64,000 nt of DNA from Thermophilibacter provencensis (GTDB lineage Bacteria > Actinomycetota > Coriobacteriia > Coriobacteriales > Atopobiaceae). The stretch lies in NCBI RefSeq assembly GCF_900128445.1, contig NZ_LT671417.1, positions 2,057,201-2,121,200 on the forward strand. Direction: 5' to 3'. Below are positions 33,008 to 43,501 of the stretch, piece after piece. The position numbers and the translations under genes are program-made. Numbering within the stretch: position 1 is the first letter of the stretch; the number at the start of each line of letters is the position of its first letter. The notes under the pieces were generated by a model, which did not search any database, had not been told where the DNA came from, and worked only from the letters and a program-made list of their open reading frames with translations.

Positions 33008-34132
33008 TCAGGCGAGGGCGGCCATGAACGTGGTGGGGTCGGCCTCGAGCGCGGCGTCGAGAAGGGCGCGGGCCTCCGCGGCGGTGACGTCGCGGGCGAC
33101 CACGGCGCCGGGCGCGAAGGGCTCGGAGCCGGGGATCGTGGCCTCGGTGCGGAACACGTGGTCGGAGCGGAGCAGCTCCGGGTCCCACGCGAGGCCGCGC
33201 GAGAAGTCGTAGGCGGGCCGGCGGACGCCGCGCACGCAGTCGAGCACGTCCTGGACGATGGCGTTGCCCGTGGGGAGGCTGCCGGCGCCCTGGCCATAGA
33301 AGCGCAGCTCCCCCACCGTGGTGGCGTCAAGGGTCACGAGGTTGAAGTTCGAGGGCACGCTCGCCTCGAGCGAGTCGAGCGAGACGGCGACCGGCTCCAC
33401 CGCCGCGGCGTAGCGCCCGTCGCGGCAGACGCCGCGCCCGAGGAGCTTGGCCGTGCGGCCGCACCCGGCCAAAAGGTCGAGGTCCGACTTCCTGAGGTTG
33501 CGGATGCCCGTCACCGGGAGGTCCTTCTCGCATGCCACGTCAAAGGCCACGGAGGCCGAGATGATGGTCTTGTTGGCCACGTCGATGCCGTCGATGTCGG
33601 CGGAGGGGTCGCGCTCGGCGTAGCCGAGTCGCTGCGCCTCGGCCAGGACCTCGAAGAAGTCCGCCCCCTCGCGGCGCATGGCGTCCACGATGTAGTTGGT
33701 CGTCCCGTTCATGATGCCGGAGAACGACGTGACCTCGTCGATGCGCCGAACCTTCTCGACGCTCGCGATCCAGGGGATGCCGCCGCCGACGGACGCCTCG
33801 ATGTAGAGGCCCGCCCCCGAGGCCGCCGACGCCGCGGCGAACTCCGCGAAGTGGGCCGCCACGACGGCCTTGTTGGAGGTCACGACGTGCTTGCCCGCCT
33901 CGAGCGCCGCCATGATGTAGGTGCGGGCGGGCTCGACGCCGCCCATGCACTCCACCACGAGCCCGATCTCTGGGTCGGCGACGATGTCGTCATAGCTGGA
34001 GGTCATCCGAGGGTCGGTGAGGCGATCGGGCAGCTCGAGGATGCGCGCGACCTCAACGTCGGGCACGCGCTCGGAGATGATCTGGTCAACGCCGCGGCCG
34101 ACCGTGCCAAAGCCGAGGAGGGCGATCTTCAT
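33008..34132 (-). CDS. hom: Homoserine dehydrogenase, short form
   Basis: Reduces aspartate semialdehyde to homoserine. 374 residues: NAD(P)-binding IALLGFGTVGRGV, TSNKAVVAAH, the catalytic region GIPWIASVEKVRR, GIMNGTTNYI and RDPSADIDGIDVANK. The protein ends soon after the catalytic domain, so the C-terminal ACT domain present in many homologues of about 430 residues is missing and threonine feedback may be absent. The ATG at 34132 is where homology starts; upstream in-frame codons are unrelated. It is divergent from thrC. Confidence 0.94.
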   Translation of the reverse strand: MKIALLGFGTVGRGVDQIISERVPDVEVARILELPDRLTDPRMTSSYDDIVADPEIGLVVECMGGVEPARTYIMAALEAGKHVVTSNKAVVAAHFAEFAAASAASGAGLYIEASVGGGIPWIASVEKVRRIDEVTSFSGIMNGTTNYIVDAMRREGADFFEVLAEAQRLGYAERDPSADIDGIDVANKTIISASVAFDVACEKDLPVTGIRNLRKSDLDLLAGCGRTAKLLGRGVCRDGRYAAAVEPVAVSLDSLEASVPSNFNLVTLDATTVGELRFYGQGAGSLPTGNAIVQDVLDCVRGVRRPAYDFSRGLAWDPELLRSDHVFRTEATIPGSEPFAPGAVVARDVTAAEARALLDAALEADPTTFMAALA

Positions 34133-34191
34133 GCGTCTCGTCCAATCTTTCGAATGTGTATCCAACGCGCGGCGGGAGCGCGCACCGCGGC

Positions 34192-34197
34192 TATGAT
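34192..34197 (+). promoter_or_regulatory. Candidate -10 box for thrC-thrB
   Basis: TATGAT in GCTATGATACTTG, 44 bases upstream of the thrC start in the hom/thrC divergent gap. No good -35 was found. Confidence 0.4.
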
Positions 34198-34240
34198 ACT
34201 TGCAGGCAAGGCACGGGTACCTCGGACGCAAGGAGCCACA

Positions 34241-35725
34241 GTGACCCCGTTCTACCACAGCACGCGCTCGGGCGCGCAATCCGTAACAAGCAAGCAAGCA
34301 ATCCTCGCGGGCATCGCGCCCGACGGCGGCCTCTACGTCTCCGACGGGCTCGGCGAGAAGAGCGTGGGCCTGGACGTCGTCTGCGGCCAGGGCTTCCGCG
34401 AGACCGCCCGCCTCGTCCTGGGGACGCTCCTACCAGACTATACGGCCGACGAGCTCACCGGCTGCGTGGAGGCCGCCTACGGCGCGCAGTGGGACGCGCC
34501 CGACGTCTGCCCCGTCACGCCGCTCGGCGCCGACTGGCTGCTCGAGCTCTACCACGGGCCCACCTGCGCCTTCAAGGACGTGGCGCTGCAGATGCTCCCG
34601 CAGCTCATGAGCGTCGCGCGCGCGGACGACGGGCGGAAGATCATGGTGGTCACCGCCACCTCGGGCGACACTGGAAAGGCCGCGCTCGACGGCTTCGCTG
34701 GCGTCGACGGCACGGGCGTGACGGTCTTCTACCCGCACGGCAAGGTGTCCGACATCCAGCGCCTCCAGATGGTGACGCAGCTCGGCGGCAACGTTGCGGT
34801 CTGCGCCGTGCGCGGCACCTTCGACGACTGCCAGGGCGAGGTCAAGCGCATCTTCGCAGACCGCGAGCTCGCGGCGCGCCTCGCCGAGGGCGGCGTCGTG
34901 CTCTCGAGCGCCAACTCCATCAACGTGGGACGCCTGGCGCCGCAGGTCACCTACTACTTCGACTCCTATGCGCAGCTCGTGCGCGCCGGCGCCGTGACTC
35001 CGGGCGACGAGGTCACGTTCTGCGTGCCCACCGGCAACTTCGGTGACGTCCTCGCCGGCTACTACGCCAGGCGCCTCGGCCTGCCCGTGCGCCGCCTCAT
35101 CGTGGCGTCCAACGCCAACGACGTCCTCACGGACTTCCTCACCACCGGCACCTACGACCGCCGCCGCACGTTCCACAAGACCATCTCGCCCTCGATGGAC
35201 ATCCTCGTGTCCTCCAACCTGGAGCGCCTGCTGTACTTCGCCTCCGACGGCGACTGCGAGCTCGTGTCCTCCCTCATGGGCGACCTCGCGGAGAAGGGCG
35301 TCTACACCGTGCCCGACCGCGTCATGGACGAGATTCGCTCCGTGTTCTGCTGCGGCCGCGCCGACGACGCCGACACGCGCGAGACGATCCGCTCGACCTG
35401 GGACGAGCTCGGCGTCCTCATTGACCCGCACACCGCAGTGGCAAAGCACGTGCTCGACGCCACGCCCGACGACGGCTCTGCGCGCGTCTGCCTCTCCACG
35501 GCGAGCCCGTACAAGTTCTGCGCGGACGTCCTCTCCGCCCTCGGCGAGGTCACCGACGGCATGAACGGGTTCGCCTGCATGGACGCCCTCGAGCGCCTCA
35601 CGGACACCGTTGCGCCGGCACAGCTCTCCGGCCTGCGGGCTGACCCCATCCTGCACGATGACGTCTGCGACCGCGAGCGCATGGGCGCCTTCGTCGAGTC
35701 CGCCTGCGCGCGGGTGTTCCTGTGA
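34241..35725 (+). CDS. thrC: Threonine synthase
   Basis: PLP enzyme converting phosphohomoserine to threonine. 494 residues, the long class. ELYHGPTCAFKDVALQML holds the PLP lysine, TATSGDTGKAAL binds phosphate, SSANSINVGRLAPQ and CVPTGNFGDVLAGYYAR follow. The GTG at 34241 has AAGGAG seven bases upstream and begins TPFYHSTRSG. Its stop overlaps the thrB start by 4 bases (GTGA). Confidence 0.95.
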   Translation: MTPFYHSTRSGAQSVTSKQAILAGIAPDGGLYVSDGLGEKSVGLDVVCGQGFRETARLVLGTLLPDYTADELTGCVEAAYGAQWDAPDVCPVTPLGADWLLELYHGPTCAFKDVALQMLPQLMSVARADDGRKIMVVTATSGDTGKAALDGFAGVDGTGVTVFYPHGKVSDIQRLQMVTQLGGNVAVCAVRGTFDDCQGEVKRIFADRELAARLAEGGVVLSSANSINVGRLAPQVTYYFDSYAQLVRAGAVTPGDEVTFCVPTGNFGDVLAGYYARRLGLPVRRLIVASNANDVLTDFLTTGTYDRRRTFHKTISPSMDILVSSNLERLLYFASDGDCELVSSLMGDLAEKGVYTVPDRVMDEIRSVFCCGRADDADTRETIRSTWDELGVLIDPHTAVAKHVLDATPDDGSARVCLSTASPYKFCADVLSALGEVTDGMNGFACMDALERLTDTVAPAQLSGLRADPILHDDVCDRERMGAFVESACARVFL

Positions 35726-36630
35726 TCGGTGCCGACGGCCGCGAGCGGCCCATGGTCATCGTCCGCGTGCCGGCCACCTCGGCCAACGTTGGCGTGGGCT
35801 TTGACTGCCTCGGGCTCGCGCTCGACCTCACGGCGACGTTTCTCATGACGCCCTCCGAGCGGCTCGAGGTCGTGGGGTGCGAGGAGCGCTTCCGCGGCGA
35901 GGACAACCTCGTCTGGCAGAGCTACCTCGACGCGTGCGGGCGGCTCGGAACGGACGCCGTGCCCCTGCACATAACGATCCTCTCGCCGATCCCGCTCTCG
36001 GGCGGCCTTGGCTCAAGCTCCGCCTGCGTGATCGCCGGCGTCGGGGCGGCCATGGCCCTCTCGGGCGGGGGCTTCTCGCGCGAGAGGGCCCTCGAGCTCG
36101 CCGTCGCCATGGAGGGCCACCCCGACAACGTTGCCCCGGCGCTCCTCGGCGGGCTCGTGAGCTCCTTCGTCGACGGGGACCTGACCACCTCGACGCGGAT
36201 GGACGTTGCCGGTAACCTGCGCTTCGTTGCCATTGCGCCCCCGTACGAGGTCCGCACCGCCGACGCGCGTCGCGTCCTGCCCGAGGAGGTCTCGCGCGAG
36301 ACGGCCGTCTGGCAGATGGGCCGCTGCGTAGCCATGGTGGGGGCGCTCGAGCTCGGCGCCGCCGGCCTTCTCCCCCCCGCCTGCCACGACCGCCTGCACG
36401 AGCCGTACCGCGCAAAGCTGATCCCCGACTACGAGACCCTGCGCTCCGCCGCGCTCGAGGCGGGCGCGTGCGCGTTTTTCATCTCCGGCTCGGGGTCAAC
36501 GATGATAGCCGTCGCGGACGGGGACGCCGCGGCGGCGAGGGTGGCGTCCGCCTTTGCCGACGCCTGTCCCGGCTACTGGCTGCAGACCCTTCCCGCCAAC
36601 ACCCTCGGCACCACCGTCGAGGTCCACTAG
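35722..36630 (+). CDS. thrB: Homoserine kinase
   Basis: GHMP kinase making phosphohomoserine. 302 residues: VRVPATSANVGVGFDCLGLA, the ATP-binding PLSGGLGSSSACV, EGHPDNVAPALLGG, and SGSGSTMIAVA near the end. The start is a GTG overlapping the thrC stop, which suggests coupling; an internal ATG at 35752 is the alternative. It follows thrC, giving the full homoserine-to-threonine branch here. Confidence 0.95.
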   Translation: MIGADGRERPMVIVRVPATSANVGVGFDCLGLALDLTATFLMTPSERLEVVGCEERFRGEDNLVWQSYLDACGRLGTDAVPLHITILSPIPLSGGLGSSSACVIAGVGAAMALSGGGFSRERALELAVAMEGHPDNVAPALLGGLVSSFVDGDLTTSTRMDVAGNLRFVAIAPPYEVRTADARRVLPEEVSRETAVWQMGRCVAMVGALELGAAGLLPPACHDRLHEPYRAKLIPDYETLRSAALEAGACAFFISGSGSTMIAVADGDAAAARVASAFADACPGYWLQTLPANTLGTTVEVH

Positions 36631-36660
36631 CGCACGCGAGAAGAACCGCGCCATGGGAAA

Positions 36661-36691
36661 GGCGGCGGACCCGGGAGGGTGGTCCGCCGCC
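36661..36691 (+). terminator. Terminator between thrB and livF
   Basis: Perfect 11-bp stem GGCGGCGGACC/GGTCCGCCGCC with a 9-base loop. A second GGCGGC/GCCGCC stem follows at 36701-36717. The genes converge here, so it can act in both directions. Confidence 0.65.
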
Positions 36692-36736
36692 TGAGACGAG
36701 GGCGGCAAAAGGCCGCCGCCCAGGTACACGATGTTG

Positions 36737-37444
36737 TCAGCCGCCGAGATAGGCCTTGCGGACGTCGTCGTCGACGAGCAGCTCGGCACCGGTTCCGGTC
36801 TTCTTGATCGTGCCGATCTCCAGGACGTACGCACGGTCGGCAACAGAGAGCGCCATGTTGGCGTTCTGCTCGACGAGCAGAATCGTGGTCCCCGCCTCGT
36901 TCAGCTGCTTGACGATGGCAAAGATCTCCTGCACGAGGATGGGAGCGAGGCCCATGGAGGGCTCGTCGAGCATGAGCAGGCGGGGCTTGCTCATGAGCGC
37001 ACGGCCCATGGCGAGCATCTGCTGCTCGCCGCCGGAGAGCGTGCCGGCCACCTGGCCGCGACGCTCCTTGAGGCGCGGGAAGTGATCGTAGACCTTCTCG
37101 AGCGTCTCCCTGTTCTCCGCATCCGTGCGGGTGTAGCCGCCCATCTCGAGGTTCTCGGCGACCGTCATCTGCGTGAACACGCGCCGCCCCTCGGGGCAGA
37201 GCGCGAGCCCCCGCTCGACGATCCTGTGGGCGCGCAGGCCAAGGAGGGTCTCCCCCTCGAAGTCCACGGAGCCCGAGTCAGGCTTGATGAGACCGGCCAC
37301 GGTGTTGAGCGTGGTGGACTTGCCGGCCCCGTTGGCGCCGATGAGGGTCACAATCTCGCCCTCATCGATATCGAAGGAGATGCCGCGGACCGCCTTGATC
37401 GCGCCGTAGGAGACGTGCAGGTCCTTGACTGAAAGAAGGGCCAT
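36737..37444 (-). CDS. livF: Branched-chain amino-acid ABC transporter ATP-binding protein LivF
   Basis: 235 residues. Walker A GANGAGKSTT, Q-loop region and LCPEGRRVFTQMTVAENLEMG, signature LSGGEQQML, Walker B RLLMLDEPSMGLAP. The LCPEGR and SMGLAP motifs are typical of LivF rather than LivG. It acts at the inner face of the membrane with LivG on the LivHM channel. It begins one base before the livG stop region ends, the last gene of livKHMGF. Confidence 0.95.
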   Translation of the reverse strand: MALLSVKDLHVSYGAIKAVRGISFDIDEGEIVTLIGANGAGKSTTLNTVAGLIKPDSGSVDFEGETLLGLRAHRIVERGLALCPEGRRVFTQMTVAENLEMGGYTRTDAENRETLEKVYDHFPRLKERRGQVAGTLSGGEQQMLAMGRALMSKPRLLMLDEPSMGLAPILVQEIFAIVKQLNEAGTTILLVEQNANMALSVADRAYVLEIGTIKKTGTGAELLVDDDVRKAYLGG

Positions 37445-38291
<847 letters not shown>

Positions 38292-38299
<8 letters not shown>

Positions 38300-39452
38300 C
38301 GTGGCTCGCCTCCTTTCCGTCATCTGCGCCCGCGGGCGCGGCGCTCTTCCTCGACCACGGGAAGTCGCGGTTCATGACGCGCTCGATGATGCGGGAGAGC
38401 GAGAAGTCATACGAGCCGAGCAGGCCCTGCGGGCGGAAGATCATCACAAGAACGAGCACGACGGCGTAGGCGATCATGCGATACTCGGAGAACGCGCGAA
38501 GCGCCTCGGGCAGAATCGTGAGGACAGTTGCGGAGAGGGCGGAACCGAGCATGGAACCCATGCCGCCGAGGACCACCATGACGAGAATCTCGATCGATTT
38601 CATAAAGCCGAAGACCGCTGGCTGCAGGACGCCGACGCACCCGGCATAGAGGCCGCCGGCCACGCCCGCGAAGAACGCGGAGGCGACGAAGGCGAGCGTC
38701 TTGTAGTAGGTGGTGTTGACGCCCGTGGCCTCTGCCGCGATCTCGTTGTCGCGGATGGCGAGGATCGCGCGGCCATGACGGGATTTCATCATCGTGTGGA
38801 TGAGGAAGCACACCACCGCGACGCAGCCAAAGACGAGCAGGAAGCTCGTATAGCCGGGAATGCCCGTGAGGCCCGCCGCACCGCCCGTGAGCTCGAAGCC
38901 GAGCACGCTGTCGATGTTGAGCATCACAACACGGATGATCTCGGCGAAGGCGAGCGTGATGATGGCGAGGTAGTCGCCCTTGAGGCGCAGCGCGGGAATG
39001 CCGATGATGATGCCGGCAACCGCGGCGCACAGTCCGCCCACGACGAGGCCGCCCAGAACGAGCAGGAACGTCATCGGCGAGCCTGTTACAAAGTCACGCG
39101 CTCCGATGCCCAGAACCTCGCTCATGCGAATGATGAAGATCGAGCAGCCGTAGGCTCCCATTGACATGAAACCCGCGTGGCCGAGTGGCAGCTGGCCGAG
39201 ATAGCCGGTGGCGATATTGAGCGAGACTGCCAAGATGATGTAAATGCCCACCTGCTCGAGCACCGTGGACTGGTAGCGGTTGATGGCACCTCCATCAATC
39301 ATAAGCTCGCCCAAGATGAGAATTACGAGCACTAGAACAGCGTTGATTGCGTACCTCGCAGGCATCGACAGGCTGCGTCGCTTGCCGGCGGCCGGCTGAG
39401 GGCCACCCGTCGAAATGATGGGGCGCTTCTCGGTCATGACCTCTTCTTCCAT
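38292..39452 (-). CDS. livM: Branched-chain amino-acid ABC transporter permease LivM
   Basis: 386 residues with about nine membrane segments. The family motifs LNIATGYLGQLPLGHAGFM, GDYLAIITLAFAEIIR and MVVLGGMGSMLGS are present. N- and C-terminal tails are long and charged. A second in-frame ATG five codons in (ATG ACC GAG) has a better GAAGAGG site and may be the true start. It pairs with LivH. Confidence 0.93.
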
Positions 39453-39463
39453 GCGTGCACCCC

Positions 39464-40336
39464 CTAGACCTTCTCGTTCATCGTGCGACCGAAGATGCCG
39501 GTGGGCCGCACCACGAGGACGATGATGAGCAGCAGGAACACCACCGCGTCCTTCCAGACGGAGAGACCGAGCGCGGTGACGATAACCTCGGCGAAGCCGA
39601 CGAGCAGGCCACCCACGACAGCGCCCGGAATCGATCCGATGCCGCCCAGGACCGCCGCGACGAAGGCCTTGGTGCCGAGCATCATGCCCATGGTTGGGCT
39701 AGCCTGCGTGTAGGCCATCGCATAGAGCACGGCTCCTATGCCAGCGAGCGCGGACCCCACGGCAAAGGTAAACGAGATCGTGGAGTTGACATTGATGCCC
39801 ATGAGGCGCGCGGCGCCCATGTCCTCGGACACGGCACGCATGGCCTTGCCGAGCTTGGTCTTCTGAACCACGAGGGTGAGCGCGACCGTGGCAACGATGG
39901 TAACGATGACCGTGAGCACTGAGGGGAACGAGAGCGCTAGGTCGCCCACCTGGATGGTCTGCAGATCGGTGTAGGCGGGGACCACCTTGGCATCGGCGCC
40001 GAAGACGAGCTGGGCGCCGTTCTCGAGGAAGTACGAGACGCCGATGGCGGTGATGAGAATCGAGAGCCTCGGCGCGTTTCTCAGCGGGGCATACGCGACC
40101 TTGTCGATGAGCACGCCCATGAGCGTGCATGCGGCCACGGAGAGTATGACGGCGAGGACGGGGTTGAGCCCCAGCTGGGCCATGACCAGCCACGACACGT
40201 ACGCGCCGACCATGATGATGTCGCCGTGCGCGAAGTTGAGCAGCAGGATGATGCCGTACACCATCGTGTAGCCCAGGGCGACGAGCGCGTAAATGCTGCC
40301 GAGCTGCAGGCCATTGAGCACCTGCGTAATAAACAA
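39464..40336 (-). CDS. livH: Branched-chain amino-acid ABC transporter permease LivH
   Basis: 290 residues, eight or so membrane segments: GLQLGSIYALVALGYTMVYG, LNFAHGDIIMVGAY and FVAAVLGGIGSIPGAVVGG are family motifs. It starts with TTG at 40336, preceded by AGAGGAG. It follows livK, with a hairpin between. Confidence 0.93.
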   Translation of the reverse strand: MFITQVLNGLQLGSIYALVALGYTMVYGIILLLNFAHGDIIMVGAYVSWLVMAQLGLNPVLAVILSVAACTLMGVLIDKVAYAPLRNAPRLSILITAIGVSYFLENGAQLVFGADAKVVPAYTDLQTIQVGDLALSFPSVLTVIVTIVATVALTLVVQKTKLGKAMRAVSEDMGAARLMGINVNSTISFTFAVGSALAGIGAVLYAMAYTQASPTMGMMLGTKAFVAAVLGGIGSIPGAVVGGLLVGFAEVIVTALGLSVWKDAVVFLLLIIVLVVRPTGIFGRTMNEKV

Positions 40337-40385
40337 GGCGAGCTCCTCTCATGAGGGGCGCGGCACAGCCGCGCGCGAGCAAAGC

Positions 40386-40416
40386 GGGGCACCGGGCACA
40401 GCTTGCCCAGTGCCCC
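40386..40416 (-). terminator. Hairpin between livK and livH
   Basis: GGGGCAC/GTGCCCC outer and GGGCA/TGCCC inner stems. There is no T-tract. It probably lowers or stabilises: partial termination after livK is a common way of making more binding protein than permease. Confidence 0.5.
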
Positions 40417-40443
40417 GTAAGGGGCGAGAAGGACGATGGGCCA

Positions 40444-41643
40444 CTAGGCCTCAAGGACCTGGAAGGTCTCCTCGGCGCCGTCCTCGGCGAACGTGATGAT
40501 GAGCGAAGACTTGACCGGGTCACCGGTACCCTCGTAGGAGATGGAGCCCGTGACGCCCTCGACAGTGCCAGAGGCGACGCCGTCGATCACGGCCTGCTTG
40601 TACTCATCGGAACCCGCCTCGAGACCGGCCTCCTCGGCTGCGGTAAGGCCTGCGGCAAGAACCATGGCTGCGTCATAGCCGAGGGCACAGAAGTTGGTGG
40701 GTGCCTCACCGTACTCGGCCTCGTAGTCAGAGACGAACTTCGTGGCGGTCTCGGACTCGTTGGAGGAGCTGAACGCGCAGCAGTAGTAGCAGTCGTGAAG
40801 GTTGGCGGCGTCAGCGTAGTTCTCGGAGCCTCCGTAGATGCCCGACCAACCGTCGACGCCCAGGAAGACCTTATCGTAGCCCTGGGTGCGCGCCTGGTTC
40901 ACGATCATGCCGTCGTCCTGGTAGTAGTTGGGGACGAGAATGGCGTCAGGGTTGGTTGCAATGATGTTGGTGAGCTGCGCCTTGAAGTCGACGTCGCCGT
41001 CGGCATAGGACTGCTGGGTGGTAATCGTGATGCCCAAGGACTCCGCCTCATCGCAGAAGGCGGCGTTGACGCCCTCAGAGTAGTCGGAGCCGGAGAGATA
41101 GAGCGTGGCAACGTTCTTGTACCCCTGCTCAGAGGCAAAGTGGGCCATGACACGGCCCTGCTCCGGGTCAGTCACGCAGGCGCGGAAATAGTTGGAGCCA
41201 TAGGTGACGACGTCAGCCGCCGTGGCGGACGGAGTCACGCAGGGCATGTTGTCTGCCACGGAGGCCTGTGCAACGGCGATGGTGGGGCCGGTGAGAACGG
41301 AGCCGACGATACCCGTCACGCCGTCCTCCTGGACGAGGCGGTTGTAGGCGTTGACGGCCTCGGTGGCGTCGCCCTTGGTGTCGTAAACGACGGCCTCGAT
41401 CTGCTTGCCGTTGACGCCACCGTCAGCGTTGAGCTGCTTGAAGTAGAGCTGCGCACCGTTCAGGCACGCGAGGCCGTAGGACGAGTTGTCGCCGGTGTGC
41501 GGGCCCATGATGCCCACCTTGATGCTAGACGCGCCGTCGCCGCCCTCGCCGCCGCCGTTGCCGCCGCAGCCCACGAGGCCGAGGCCCATTATCGCCGCCG
41601 CGGAGCCGGTCACGAACTGGCGCCTGGAAACGTTCTCGAACAT
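40444..41643 (-). CDS. livK: Branched-chain amino-acid binding lipoprotein (LivK type)
   Basis: 399 residues. The N-terminus SRRQFVTGSAAAIMGLGLVG then CGG combines a twin-arginine motif with a lipobox (LVGC), so it is probably exported folded by Tat and lipid-anchored on the outer face of the membrane. The mature part is a type I periplasmic-binding fold (IKVGIMGPHTGDNSSYG, NGAQLYFKQLNADGGVNGK, GIVGSVLTGPT). It delivers Leu/Ile/Val or related ligands to LivHM. It is the first gene of the operon; the 41644-41768 gap upstream holds an ATGCT-AAC-AGCAT dyad near 41748-41760. Confidence 0.93.
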   Translation of the reverse strand: MFENVSRRQFVTGSAAAIMGLGLVGCGGNGGGEGGDGASSIKVGIMGPHTGDNSSYGLACLNGAQLYFKQLNADGGVNGKQIEAVVYDTKGDATEAVNAYNRLVQEDGVTGIVGSVLTGPTIAVAQASVADNMPCVTPSATAADVVTYGSNYFRACVTDPEQGRVMAHFASEQGYKNVATLYLSGSDYSEGVNAAFCDEAESLGITITTQQSYADGDVDFKAQLTNIIATNPDAILVPNYYQDDGMIVNQARTQGYDKVFLGVDGWSGIYGGSENYADAANLHDCYYCCAFSSSNESETATKFVSDYEAEYGEAPTNFCALGYDAAMVLAAGLTAAEEAGLEAGSDEYKQAVIDGVASGTVEGVTGSISYEGTGDPVKSSLIITFAEDGAEETFQVLEA

Positions 41644-41768
41644 GTCTTTCTCCTCCCGTCGCTTCTTACGTAAAGCGTGCTGCTACCGTACGCCCGCCCC
41701 AAGCGCGGCAGCAGCGATGTGGAGGAATTGTTAACCGAGCTGTGACCATGCTAACAGCATCGAAACAA

Positions 41769-42242
41769 TCACCGCGCACGCGACCTTGCGAGCTGACGCG
41801 AGAGGGCCCAGGAGAGCGCGGCGCCCGCGACGACCCCGGCGAGGTCGATGCAGACGTCGACCGGGCTCCCCGAGCGCCCGGGGACGAAGAGCTGGATCGA
41901 CTCGTCGATGGCGGGGACGAGCGCGACGAGAAGACCCGCAGGCAGCGCAGGCCTGCCGGATTCGGCGCGTCGGGCGACGAGGAGCCCGCGAGATATCGCG
42001 CCGAGGACGGCGTACTCGGAGAAGTGGGCGCACTTGCGAACGACAAGCGACATGACGTCGGTGTCCGCCACCCCGACCGCCTCGAAGAGCGGCCTCAGCA
42101 GCCCCACGACGGCTCCGCTCTCAGCCGAGGACTGAGGCCCCTGGACAAGCGAGTGCCCCCAGATAAAGGCTATCCACAGAGCGAGCGCGACGGCCCATGG
42201 GAGAGCGGGCCGCCGCGCCGAGTCGCCATGCACGCGCGTCAT
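41769..42242 (-). CDS. VanZ family membrane protein
   Basis: 157 residues, about four membrane segments. VRKCAHFSEYAVLGAI and PAIDESIQLFVPGRSGSPVD then LAGVVAG match the VanZ-like family (K-x-x-H-x-x-E-Y and DE-x-x-Q). In some species VanZ proteins give low-level teicoplanin resistance, but most are of unknown function. The start ATG overlaps the stop of the upstream envelope protein by 4 bases (ATGA). Confidence 0.85.
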   Translation of the reverse strand: MTRVHGDSARRPALPWAVALALWIAFIWGHSLVQGPQSSAESGAVVGLLRPLFEAVGVADTDVMSLVVRKCAHFSEYAVLGAISRGLLVARRAESGRPALPAGLLVALVPAIDESIQLFVPGRSGSPVDVCIDLAGVVAGAALSWALSRQLARSRAR

Positions 42243-43501
42243 GCCTCGACAGCCACCGTGCTCGAGAAGTGCCGGGGCGTGTGCGCCGGACGGGCGGACG
42301 GAGACCCCGCGAGGTGCGCCGAGCGCTGCGTCCCCCCTTCGATGACCTGCAGGAACCGCCTCGAGGTGCGGCGGACGGCATTGGAGGAGCTCTTGGAGAA
42401 CTCATCCTTGATGAGGTAGTCGACGTAGGACTCCGTGTCCACGACCTCGGGATGGCCGGCCGGCGGACGGAAGGGGATGAACGCGGTGTCCGGCTCGAGG
42501 TTGTCAGGCTCGTCGAGGGTGTCCGCGCCGCCCACCGAATCGATGAACACGATGGGGTCGCGCTTCGGGAGCTCGGCGGCGACCAGCTCGTCGAGCGAGC
42601 GCAGTGCCGCCGCCCAGTCGTCGTCCGCGGTGAGCTCCTCGACCGTGCGGCGCTCGGGGTACGCGCCCTCGTCGACGAAGGCCACGCGCCCGGAGATGCT
42701 CGCATGGGACGCCTCGCCGCCCGCCGGCGGGACGTCGAAGCCGCGGGAGAGCCCCGCGTCAAGCCTGCGGCCCATGCCGGAGAAGTCGGCGGGAATGGCG
42801 AGCGGGTCGTCCTCGGCGGCAATCCCGAAGGACGATGGGATGGAGTCGGCGCCGACGGATGCCGTCCACCAGCTCGTTCCCACGTCGCCCACCGTTCCGT
42901 CGGCGCGCTCGATGACGGGGACGCCCGCCATCCTGCCCGCGTCCATGCGCGCCCTGAGCGTCGCGGCGACGCCCTCCGCACGGCGCGCCATCCGCTCGCG
43001 GAAGGTCAGGCGGCTGACGTAGTTCTCGGCGACGTCCTCGTAGTCGCGCGCGGCGTGGCTCGGCCCACGGCGCTCGGAGTCGGTCGACGGCTCCGCGCCG
43101 GCCCGGGGCACGACGGCGGAAGGCGGCTCCTCGATGGGCGTCGGCGCGGCGGGGACGCTCCCGGCTGCAGGCTCCCCGTCGACCGGGCGCATGTGACGAG
43201 GACGATACGCGGGGACATCGTCGGGCACGGCGACGGAGGCCGAGGTCCGCTCGGAAGGCGTCGGCACCGGGCGTCGCGCGGCGGCACGCCGGGACAGCGC
43301 CCGCACGAGTGCCGCCACGCCGAGCACGGCGCCCACGGCGACGACGCCGCCCGCGAAGCCAGCGGCAAAAGATGCCCCCGGGGAGGAAAGGGCCTCGCCG
43401 ACCACGTCCTCAAGCGAAAGGGCCGTCGCGGGCGCCGGCAGCGCCAGCGCGAGCGGCCCGCCTATCCCCGCAAGGACGGCCGGATTCCTACCCACTCTCA
43501 T
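42239..43501 (-). CDS. Membrane-anchored protein of unknown function, co-translated with VanZ
   Basis: 420 residues. It opens with a signal-like segment (VLAGIGGPLALALPAPATAL), then a second hydrophobic helix (FAAGFAGGVVAVGAVLGVAAL), then a Pro/Ala/Glu-rich linker, a low-complexity acidic region, and a final conserved-looking stretch ESYVDYLIKDEFSKSSSNAV. No family is recognised. Architecture suggests a membrane-tethered protein with its long tail in the cytoplasm or wall depending on topology. The start ATG at 43501 has GGGAGGAG upstream. It is first of a two-gene unit with VanZ. Confidence 0.7.
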   Translation of the reverse strand: MRVGRNPAVLAGIGGPLALALPAPATALSLEDVVGEALSSPGASFAAGFAGGVVAVGAVLGVAALVRALSRRAAARRPVPTPSERTSASVAVPDDVPAYRPRHMRPVDGEPAAGSVPAAPTPIEEPPSAVVPRAGAEPSTDSERRGPSHAARDYEDVAENYVSRLTFRERMARRAEGVAATLRARMDAGRMAGVPVIERADGTVGDVGTSWWTASVGADSIPSSFGIAAEDDPLAIPADFSGMGRRLDAGLSRGFDVPPAGGEASHASISGRVAFVDEGAYPERRTVEELTADDDWAAALRSLDELVAAELPKRDPIVFIDSVGGADTLDEPDNLEPDTAFIPFRPPAGHPEVVDTESYVDYLIKDEFSKSSSNAVRRTSRRFLQVIEGGTQRSAHLAGSPSARPAHTPRHFSSTVAVEA

